This document shows, piece by piece, positions 11,001 to 23,000 of a stretch of DNA of 64,000 bases. A model generated the notes under the pieces. That model saw nothing but the letters and a program-made list of their open reading frames with translations, was not told where the DNA came from and did not search any database. Positions within the stretch are counted from its first letter, which is position 1; every line of letters begins with the position of its first letter. The position numbers and the translations under genes were made by a program. This stretch comes from Aldrovandia affinis (lineage: Eukaryota; Chordata; Actinopteri; Notacanthiformes; Halosauridae): the NCBI GenBank assembly GCA_029706075.1, contig JAINUG010000005.1, positions 6,251,001-6,315,000 on the forward strand, written 5' to 3'.

Positions 11001-14000
11001 TGTGTTAGTTCCATAGGGTGCTATTACATGTGTATGCGGCAATTACATATTTGGGGTAAACATTTATGAAAATGTTCAGACAAAAACAAAATGTTTCGCT
11101 TGTCAAAAACAGGGAAAGAGAAACCGTGTAGATTTAAGTTGATACTTGATGTCACATTAGCTTATTTTGATAATGTTATTGTTTTGACTCCCAGTTTTCA
11201 AGGGGACAATGACAGGGTCAATCACTTGGCTACTACACACATCTCACACCACCTCTTTCTAGTCATCTGAAGGTGGGTAGAACAGGGTTCATCAGAGAAT
11301 AGAAATACATGGACACAGTATTATTTTCTGACGTGAATTACACACAATGCATTTACTGAGTCTTTTTCAGTTTGCATCACTGTATAGACATTCACTGTAT
11401 TGGAAGCTGCAGACAGTAAGGATACTCTCCAACGTAAAGGTTTATGTCTCTCAGCCACCCCTGTACTGTAACAACAGCAGCAAGAGTGCCCGCAGCTGTG
11501 TGCTGTCCCTACCTTTCAGGACGGTTAGGTGTTTCCCTGACACAGTCATCTGTTGACACTTCACACTAGGGGGTGGAAGAACAGTCAACGTGGTGCTGAC
11601 TGTTTTGGTCAAAAACACAGACAGAGCAAAAGAGGTTAAACATTCGAGGCAGTGTTAGCAGTGTTTTTCAGAGTCCATGTAAGTATACTGCAAGTAAGCT
11701 GCAAATAATTTATGTGAACCTCATAATTTAGCTGATCATACTCCATGCTGGAACACATAAAAACAAAAATACAATAAAATGAAACCCAACACCCTGGAGA
11801 GAATTCTAAGGCACTCCAACACAATATGTGACAGTAAGCCAAATTCTGCCCCACAATAGGACAGTGCAATTTAACCCAGACTGAGCAGATTAGTGCTGTG
11901 GATGGTTCATTGAAGACTAATAGAGGACAGACGTATTTGAGTATCAAAACAAGTGCTCAAACACCAAAATCAGATATGGCATCTCCTGCATCATCAAATA
12001 GAGACACTGCACATTAAATACACTAATTTGATTTTTTTAAAAGCCAAATCCAAGCCAAAGCTGGCATAACCATAAAACAACCAGCTCAATCCCTGAACAC
12101 ACGCAGTTGAGGCATGCAGATCCATCATTAAAAACAAATGCCTACTGCTACATTGTTAGCACATCCACTCCCAGATGTGATGCTATTAATTCTAGGACAA
12201 TCAGAGCATGCTTTACACGTTTGCTATAGACATGCTGTTGCAGAGTTTTGTGAGGGTTTTCATGAAATCATGAAATATGCACTCATTCTGTTCAACTAGT
12301 TATGTTTGTTACCTGGCTTCTTTCTCAAGAAGCATTTTAAATTGCCTATTGTCAAATTGCCCCATCTAGATGATGAATTTAAAAGGATACTTCATTGAAA
12401 AGCTAAAATGTAATATTCTGTTCCTTTATTGTAGTAGGTACTAATAATATCGCCAACCTTGTCATTTGTTTTGATAACTAAGAACCCAAGCTAATGTGAT
12501 ATCCTTTCATGGCTTCTTAGCCAACTTCCTGCTATCTAACCCTTAGACAAAGCCCAGAATTCCCAAATCTTCTCCTCACTGCACAAATTACATCTTAAAA
12601 TAATGCTTTTGTTAATCATTCTTTAAACGCATTCTTGATTACTCGCATACATAAACACAGATATCACTCACCTAGCTAAACTGTATGTATAATCAACTCT
12701 GTGCACTAAGCTTGTTTGTGTCTTACATTGTAGTATACAAAATTGTATCAATTTCAGCCACATGCTAACAGGGTAGTGTACGGGATGCGGCCAGCTGAAT
12801 AGATTATTCAGAGGTCAGGAAAGCTGTAAAAATATTTATGGTCAGTTCAGACCAAACCAAACATCAGTCAACAAGATCACAAAGCAAAACTCAGTCATAT
12901 CTTGAGTCCATAATCAATGATGAGACTGACCTCCCAATTAAAATAAACAAATATAGCTGCAATAAGCAGGTTCCAAACATAGCCCTAATGGGAAGAAATA
13001 TATGCAGTTAAAAAACTATTTTTGTAAAGTTATAAAACAGTAAATGGTTTTGCACAATATCTAAATCTTTAAATCAAATCTGAATAACCTGGACTTCAAC
13101 CTATGACCTCCTTTGAGCACATCCAGCGTTCAGGTTTTGAGAAATAGATTTATTTCTCAAAAGCATTCCCTCAAAACCATGAACTGCAAATAAACAATTG
13201 TCAAGAACAAAATAGCCTGAACAATTTCATGTTTCAATGTTAACAAAGGTTTGAAAGAACAACAGCTGATGAGTTTCTGATGGTATTACAGTAGATCTAA
13301 AACAACTACAACATATAGTGGGCAATGGCTGGTTTCAAACCCACAACCTTTGGATTACTGGCACAGTGGTTTTAAATTTTTTGCCATGCAGCAGCCTCTC
13401 AAGCAATGGAATCTAGTGTCAATGTTATTTCAATCAAGATTTAAGCAAACTAAACAATTATAATAGCATAAGAATGATAAAAACAGGCCATTCAACCCAT
13501 CTAGGCTTGCAATTTCCTAGTCGAAAGAATATTCAGTACTACATCAAGTCTGAACTTGAATATCCCAAGTGTTTCTACCTCAAATATGTGGCAAGCTGTT
13601 CGAGGCATTAACAACTCTGTGTTAAAAAAAAGTCCTGATATCCATGTAGAATTAGCCTTTAACTCATTTCCACTTGTGCCCTCTTGTTCTCTTAACCGAA
13701 CTCATCTTTAAAAATCTTTGGTAATTTCCTTTGTTAATCCCTTTTATGAATTTAAAAACCTAAATCCAATCACCCTTAGTCTCCATTTGCTAAGATTTAA
13801 TAGATTAAGCATCTTTCAACTTTCATACCAAGTACTAATTCAGTTGTTGCTCTTTAAACTTTCAATAGCTTCAATATCTTTCTTTTAGTGTGGTGCCCAG
13901 AACTGCCTTTGAAAGTAAAACTCTATTCACAGTTAATTCTATACCTTCGTGACCACATACGCACAACAAGATAATTGTTCAAATTCAGACAATATAATTT

Positions 14001-17000
14001 TTTATTTCAAATTCTAGTAAATAATATGCATGCTATATAGAATATATATCTAAAATTCTGACTTAGCTGTGACTTAGATACAGGTATACCCGAAAATAAA
14101 GCTGTCGTGACATGAACCGTATTTTGCTATACAAATAAACACAAATTATGTTGCATCGCTGGGAGAGCGACTAGCACCTCGGAAAGTACAATACAATACG
14201 GGAATTATGAAATACCCAGGTGATGTCAGCGCTCATAAAATACCACTTGGTTTAAAGAGTTCTTAAAATTCTTACGCAAAGAGGAGAGTCACAATTAAGG
14301 CATTAGTAAATCTGAATTAATCAACCTAATTTACAAAATCTCCACCCTGTTTTCACCCCAGGTATACATATTGTAGCATTCACTACTGTAAGTCGCTTTG
14401 GATAAAAGCGTCTGCTAAATGACATATATTATGCCGGGCGGCAGTGTAATGCAACGGTGAGGGAACTGGACTTGTAACTGAGAGGTTGCTGGTTCAATTC
14501 CCAGGTGGAGCACTGTCGTTGTACCCTTGAGCAAGGTACTTAACCAGCTGTATAAATGAACTGTATGTAAAGAAAGGTAAACTGTGTAAATCGCTCTGGA
14601 TAAGAGCGTCTGCTAAATGCTTAGAAAAAAAAAAAAAGTCCAGTAGGTTTATTAGGCATGGCCTCTCCCTGAAAAAAACATGTTGGCTATCCCTTAAAAT
14701 ACTATTATTTTTCAGGGAACATTTCCAACTTATCCTTAATAATACATTACGGTATTTTACATGAGATGCAAGTTAAACTGACAGGCCTATAGCTCCCTGG
14801 GTCAGTACAGTCCCCCTTCTTATACATTGGAATTATAGTACTTTGCTTCCAGTCATCTGGTATTTCTCCAGTGTTTAGGGATTGCATAAAAATATCTGTC
14901 AATGGTATAAATAACCTCCTCAAGTTCTTTAAGTACTCTAGGATATACAGTGCCTATAGAAAGTCATCATATCCTTTTGAAATAGTCACTTTTTTTTGTC
15001 TTATAGCCTGAAATGACAGTACAAAGGCTGAGGCTACAAAGTGTGTTGACCTGAACCAGGCTTATGATATTATATATTTGGACTTTCAGAAAGCATTTGA
15101 CAAGGTACCACATGAGAGGCTCATTGCTAAAATGAATTCAGTAGGAATTGCAGGAGTAGTTTCAGAGTGGGTTTATAATTGGCTGCAGTAGGTGGGGCCG
15201 TATCTGACCTCGGTGCTGTGGGCAGTGGTGTCCCGCAGGGATCGGTGCTGGGACCTTTGGTCTTCCTTATTTACATAAATGATCTGGATATGGACGCTAG
15301 TAGCAAAATAGTTAAATTTGCAGATGATACTAAACTTGGGGGTTTGGCAACAGTTTGGAATCGACTAAAGTAATCCAAGATGATTTAAACAAAATCCAAA
15401 AATTTTGCATTTTGCAAATGGCAGATGACATTTAATATTGCTAAATGTAAAGTTATACATGTCGGAAATAAATACATTAGACAGGAGTATTTTATGGGAG
15501 GAGAAAAGTTAGTAGGTGTTCAATTTGAAAAAGACTTAGGTTGATCAAAGCCTATCTGCATCAAAGCAGTGTGCTACAGCAGTGAAAAAAGCCAACAGGA
15601 TGCTGGGATACATAGCAAAAAGGATTGAGTATAAATCAAAGGAGGTTATATTAATGTTATATAATGCCTTTGTCAGACCTCACTTAGAATACTGTGTGCA
15701 GTTCTGGGCACCGCACTACAAGAAAGATATAGAAGCTCTTGAAAAAGTCCAAAGAAGGGCAACTAAACTGATACCTGGTATGAAAGGTAAAAGTTATGAT
15801 GATAGACTTAAGGCACTCAATCTATTTAAACTTAGCAAACAGAGACTTAGGGGGGATTTGATTGAGGTTTTTAAATTCCTAAAAGGGATTAACAAAGTAA
15901 AATACCAAAGATTTTTAAAGATAAGTGGGGTCAGCAGAACAAGAGGCCACAGGTGGAAATTAGTTAAAGGCAAATTCCGCACAGATATTAGGAAGTTTTT
16001 CTTTACACAGAGAGTTGTCAATGCCTGGAACAGCTTACCAGGTCAGGTAGTAGAGGCAGAAACGCTTGGGCTATTCAAGTCCAGGCTAGATGTAATACTA
16101 GATACTCTTTAGATTAGGACATGACGAGCCTAGATGGGCCGAACGGCCTGTTCTCGTCATTATGTATTCTTATGTTCGTATGTACATAAAATTCATCTTT
16201 TTCCAGCTATATTTACACATTTTGCCTTACAACATTCAAGGGAAAAAAAGGGCACAATTTCTGATAATTAATCAAAAATGAAAAACTAGAATAATAGGGT
16301 TGGAAAAGTGATCAGTCCCCTGATTTAATACTTTGTAGAGGCACCTTTTGCTTTAATTACAGCCATCAGTCTGTTTGGAAATGTCTCTACCAGCTTTGCG
16401 CATCTAGATTGGGTAATATTTGCCCCTTCTTCCTTGCAGAACTGTTCCAGTTCAGTCAAATTCTGTGGTGAGCGGCGATGGACTGCACTCTTCAAGTCCA
16501 TCCACAGATGTTCTATCGGATTTAGGTAAGGGCTCTGACTAGGCCACTCAAGGACATTCACCTTCCTGTCCTTTAGCCATTGCGTTGTTTTTTTGGCGGT
16601 GTGTTTTGGGTCGTTGTCGTGCTGGAAGGTGGTTCCTTCCAGCACGACAACGATCCAAAACACACCGCCAAAAAAACAACCCGCCCATCTTGAGCTGTCT
16701 AGCAGAGGGGCGCAGGTTTTCCTCAAGAATTTGGGTGTACTTGGCAGCATCCATTTTCCTTTCAATCCTGACCTATTGCCCAGTCCCCGCTGAAGAGAAA
16801 CACCCACACAACATAATGCTGCCACCACCATGCTTCACTGTAGGTATGGTGTGTTTTGGGTGGTGTGCTGTATTTGGTTTCTGCCAAACATAGCGCTTGG
16901 AGTTCAGTCCAAAAAGTTAAATCTTGGTCTCATCTGACCATGTAACCTTTTGCCACATGGCATCAGAATCTTCTATGTGTTTCTTCGCATAACGTAAACA

Positions 17001-20000
17001 AGACTCAGTGTGACACTTTTTCAGAAGAGGCTTGTTTCTTGCCACCCTGCCATACAGGCCAGCTTTGTGTAAAGCTTGTAAGATTGTTGTCACATGCACA
17101 GATCGCCCAATCTCTGCCATTAAGACTTGTAACTCCTTCAAGGTTGCCATTGGCCTCTTGGTAGCTTCCCTGATCAATCTTTTCCAGGCTCGGTCATCCA
17201 GTTTGGAGGGACGGCCCGATCTTGGCAAGGTGTGGGTGGTGCCATATGCCTTCCACTTCTTAATAATACTCTGAACGGTACTCAGAGGGATAGTTAAACC
17301 CTTTGAAATGTTTTATATCCTTCTCCTAACTTGTGCCTATCCACAAGTCCTTTTGAAAGCACCTTTCCAGCTATGGTGAATTTTTTGCGTTACCATGCAC
17401 TACTAGGAGTGGAATCGTCAAGGATTTTCTTGTGAAATAATCAAAACCACTGCAATTGATGTCAGATGGAGGCCAATTAGCTTGGTGTGTGATCTGGAAG
17501 GCAATTGGTTATACTGAGCAAGTTTATAATGGTTATTCTAAGGGGAATGATCACTTTTAAACCCTGTTATTGTAGTTTTTCACTTTTTATTAATTATCAG
17601 AAATTGTGCCCTTTTTTCCCACTTGAATGTTGTAAGGCAAAATGTGTAAATAAAGATGGAAAAATATGGATTTTATCTTTCATTTCAGGCTGTAAGACAA
17701 AAAAAGTTACTATTTCAAAAGGGTATGATGACTTTCTATAGGCACTGTATGCCATCAGGGCCTGCTGCCTTATTTGTCTGGTTTAGTAGTTTTTCTAGTA
17801 CTTCTCCATCATTCTTAATGCACGTACCCTCTTCATTAACTTTCTTTTTTCTACTGCAATATGGAAAAAAGATTCTTAGGATTACTTTTTGCATCTTGGG
17901 AAATTTTAATTTCAAAGTGCCTTTTGGCTGCCCTCATTTCCTTTTTAGCCATAGCCTGCAAATTACAATAATCTACCCTGTTTCTCTCCAAATTTTCTTT
18001 TTTATATATTCCGTATACTCTCTACTTTTGTCTCAAAATCTCCTGTAAAGATTTATTCATCCACTATGGAGACATATTTTTCCTTACTTTTGGGATTAAT
18101 TTACACTGCATCTACAATAACCCTTTCAAATTTAGTCAATTTTTCATTCACAGTTTAAGTTTCTTTCACATAAAGGGTCACACCCTCAATTATGACAAAG
18201 TCATCTAGCGTGTCACTGATGCCAATATATTAATGAATCAATGTATTTCAAAGTTTGATTAATTTCCCTCAAAATTAGTTGGTGATAAACCAATTAATCG
18301 ATTAAACGGTATAACCCTAATGTAAACATGACTTTTTAAGGACCCTTAGAAAGCAATCGCCTGACTCAAGTTCAATAAAATCTCATAATCTTGCCATCTT
18401 TAATTTGCTTTTTACAGAACTAGCTTGTGTTTATTTTGTAAGGATGTGAATATTTTTTTATTGTTATGCAACAATGTTTCAATTTTAGTTAGCCAACATT
18501 TATTATGTGAATTTCTTTTTTTAAAGACTGATCAAAATTCTTTACCAATGGATATTAATTTAAAAATTTGGAAATGTAAACACATTTCAAATTAAATGTG
18601 GGTTTGTACATTTATGCAATAAAACAATGTGAATGTGTGAATACATGCAGTTATGCAAAAAAAAAGAATAATGTGAATATCAATTTCACAATTTTTCCCC
18701 CCTAGGTCTCAGTATTTTTTTTAACCATAGACCATTCTAGCTCATTGCTCCTTATGACCCAGAACACCAGCTCTGCTCTCAAGGATAATCCCACATAACA
18801 TAGCACTACTCTGATTGGCTGACTAACCCTGGGCTTTGAAGGTGTTCAAGTCATGACGGAAGGTATGGGTGGGGCTGCGCTGCTGCAGAATGGTGAGGTA
18901 TCCATGCTCCCGAACCTCTGCCTTCTCCACATCCTGTTTCCATACTGTCACAATGATCTGAAATTTGATTGCACTGGATAAACATACTTCTAATGTTGAA
19001 ATAGCACCATTCCATGTGAACTCATTCATTTTGGCATGATTTTCTTGAAAGTTGGCTCAAACATTTTACAATATGAATAAATTATTGGAGACTATAGGAA
19101 ATATAGGACTATAGGTAATGATCTTTTACCATTTTTACCTTTCTTTATGACTTTGACACTTGCTGCAGATGAGCTTCACATTGCTCATTGTATTAGTGGA
19201 GAGTTTTTTATTTATGTGTACAGATTCATAAATGAAAATTGAAAAAAATGTATCATTATAATATATTTGATTGTTTACTTTTTGGTATGACTTTATTTAT
19301 GCTATTATATGAGCATAGCAAAAGGCACACAATGGAAAGAGATAGCTACTTTAATAAACCAGATAAAAAAATAAAAAAAAGATAAGGCATTTCAAAAGAA
19401 CAAAAATGGAAAAAGAGTCAACAACTTTCAATAAAATCTAAGTGGATGCTGTCTAAACTGGTACTTCAAATGGAATGGTCCAATAAAGGCATACACACAG
19501 AACAAAGCATCTGCACAACATCACAATAACATGACAGTGATGCAAAAACAAAAACAAAATAGTTACAGATATGGGCATATTAACTTATTATATAACAGAA
19601 TACAGCTACAGCTGTGTTTGTCAGGGACAGACAATACATAAACCCACTGTCAGTGATGTATCATACATGCACATATTGCATTAACACAGCACATTTATCT
19701 GGGAGTATAAAACTGAGACATAAGCTAGGGTACACATTAACACTGGATAAACCCATTATGTGCACTTTAGTACACAAGCATTTACTTAATTGTCGGGCTA
19801 GAGCATCAAGACCATTAAGTGTGGATCAATGCATAACAAACAGCAAAGATGTGACAGTGGATGATAATGGTTCATGAGGATATATGCTAGATCACACAAA
19901 CACACATGATCTAGGACATACACATATGGTAGCACTCCTAACACTATGGTGCAGAATGAAGAAACACAGTGTGCAAAGATTTCATAAAGCTTGTTTTGAG

Positions 20001-23000
20001 GCAGAGAATATTAACCTGTGAGCACAGAAGATTATCACACTACTTGTGGTCATCTAGGATACAAACAGGATTACACTGTCCTGAAAATCTGAGTCATACA
20101 CTGACAGCCCTACACAAGCACTGTGCCACAGACACCATGACATCTGGTCTATGACCTCTCACCTTAACCTTGAGAGTGCTGACGGGGAGTTTGTCAAGAG
20201 AGACAGTCAAGGGGAAGATGACCTCATCCATCAGTACCACTGGCTCATCCAGGGGTGACTTGAGAGAGAGAAAGCGAGAAAGATGGTCTATTACTGGTAC
20301 TAGAAGTCAGATCATTGTTACTTAAATGAGTTATTTCTCTCATAATAATATCACTTCCCCAATATGATTTACAGAAAATGGGAAAAGTTTGTATCTGCAT
20401 AGTCATTTGGAGCATGACACTCCATATTCTTCAATCGGTTTATATGCAGTGTGTTTCAAAATGCACGTTTAAAAAATCTAACAGAAACCCAAGGATAAAC
20501 AGACAGACAAACATGCATACCCGCTATAGCTGGGTGAAATACAGTGAGCACCATAATTAATTGGACAGTGAAACATCTTTTGTTATTTTGGTTCTGTACT
20601 GTAGCACTTTGAGATTGAAAGGATACTATGACAAGTGCAGACTGTCAGCTTTAATTTAAGGGTATTTTCATCCATATCGGATGAACTGTTTAGAAATTAT
20701 AGAACCTTTTGTACATAGTCCCCCCCCATTTCCAGGCACCATAATTCATTGGACAGTTTAACATAATGTAGAATAAAGTAACCATTTTAAATATTTGATC
20801 GCATATTCTTTGCATGCAATGACTGCTTGAAGTCTGCGGCGCATAGACATCACCAGACGCTGGGTATCTTCCCTGGTGATGCTCTGGAGGCATTTGGTTT
20901 TATCTGAGCAGATCAAATATTTCTGTAGACTTCACAATTCATTGTTCTATTTCTGTCTGCAGTCACATCATCGATGAAGACAAGTGAGCTCGTTCTACTG
21001 GCAGCCATACAGGCCCATGCCATAACACCCCCTCCACCATGTTTCACGGATGACGTGGTATGCTTTGGATCATGGGCATTTTTTTTTTCTCCACACTTTC
21101 CTCTTTCCATCACTCTGGTACATGTTAATCTTGGTCTCATCTGTCCACAAGACTTTGTTCCAGAACTCTTGGGGCTCTTTTAGGTGATTTTTAGCAAACT
21201 GTAATCTCGCCTTTTGGTTCTTCAGGCTTATCAGTGGTTTGCATCTTGTAGTGTACCCTCTGTAGTCCTGCTGGTGTAGTCTTCTACGTATGGTAGGCTT
21301 TGACACATCTACACCTGCATCCAGGAGAGTGTTTTTGATCTGTTGGGCCATTGTCAGGGGGGTTTTCTTCACCATAGAGTATTCTCCGGTCATCCACTAC
21401 AGTGATCTTCCTTTTTCTTGTTAATGATGAACCAAACTGTTGACTTGGGCATGCCCAGGGTTTTTGCAATGTTCCTGATTGATTTTCATTTCTGAGCCTT
21501 ATGACGGCCAGCTTAATTTGCATCGACACTGCGGTCTTCCTCATTTTGTCACACCCCAACAACTCCAAGGGCAATTGCAAACTCTAGAATCAAGACTAGA
21601 CATCAACAGCTCTCTTCTGCATTCACTAACGACACAAATGAATACACCTGCCTAACGAAACACATCTGCAAAGCCAATTCAACAAATACTTGTAGTACCT
21701 TAAAATGGGGGGACCTTATACAAAAGGTGCTGTCATTTCTAAACGGTTCATCCGATGAAAATACCCTCAAATTAAGGCTGACAGTCTGCACTTCAATCTC
21801 ATTGTCATTGTCATTCAAACTCAAAATGCTAGAGTACAGAACCAAAATATGAGTCCAATAAATTATGGTGTGCACTGTACATATTTGAAGCATTTATTTT
21901 TGTATTAATGCATTTGACATTTTCAGGCAGGCTAGCTTAATCGAGGAGTGTACTTGAAAGCAAAGTACATTTAGAAAGTACTGGACATTTTTGAGGATAC
22001 ATTCAAATACCTTTTAAGTATTTGACTACATATTTGATATATACTTGAAAATACTGACAAACATTCATCGTGGGTTGATGGAAAACATTTAAGTTTACTC
22101 ATGAAACAAACATAGGGAAAAAGGAATTACTCCAATAAAAAACGAAAACTATTAGGCTAATGGATTGACATTGGTTTGTGAATATTGATGCTTGAGCATA
22201 CTTGCATACAACAAAATATACATGCAGTTAAATGTGGACATTGTATCTAAAATCGAAATTTGTAGTTCAGGTCAATCCACTGAACAAGCCTATTAAAAAA
22301 TATTTAATTAATGTTTCAATGAGTTTAACAATAGTAAAGGAAGAACCAATCTTCCTAATCTCACACGTAGTGGGGGAGCACCAGCAAGCCATGGACTGGG
22401 GCTCATTCATTATATAAACTATAACCTGCTCTCAGAGACCACAAATAAACAGGTGTGTGATGACACCATATAGACTACATGGTGCATATAATCAAACAAA
22501 CATAGACACAAACACAGAAACAATCATAAAGGTAAAAGCCTGAGTTATTTGACGAAACTCCCAGAGCAGCACCTAAAGAGATGGTATTACCTTGACAGGA
22601 GAACAAGTTAAACCTGCAAATTCATAGCCAAATGACATTATTAAAATTCCAGATGCGATGCAAATCTGCAGCAGTCAAGAAATAGGATTGTCTGTGAATG
22701 CAAAACCTTAGTCCTTCACAGGGTTATTAAAATACAGTTAACACGAACTGATGTATCCTCCATTCACGTAGTCAAGTATAGCTCCTTTGATTTAGGCTTA
22801 CATAGCTAACGTTAGTTTACTTACAGTTTGGCACAAATAAATGGATGCGCCACATGTGTACAGATTTGAACAACTGCTGTGTTTCAGATATAATGATAAT
22901 GCTGCATTCAACAAATGTATATTTTTACAAATATTAGGCACAAAAACCACCATATACTATCGCATTTATGCTTATCAAATGTATTGCCGTAAATAACAAA

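Larger units (their letters stand above)
14948..17747 (-). mobile_element. Tc1/mariner element interrupted by a CR1-like LINE
   Basis: The terminal inverted repeats start CAGTGCCTATAGAAAGTCAT at the left and end with its complement at the right, with TA on both sides (14946-14947 and 17748-17749). Transposase pieces are on the minus strand: 17228-16917 contains the helix-turn-helix and a WSDETK catalytic block, and 16831-16325 contains [12 protein letters not shown] and the PDLNPIE-like end. Frames are broken, and an inverted repeat at 16584-16680 disrupts the region. A plus-strand LINE is inserted at about 15018-16187; without it the element is about 1.6 kb, the usual Tc1 size. Confidence 0.9.
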
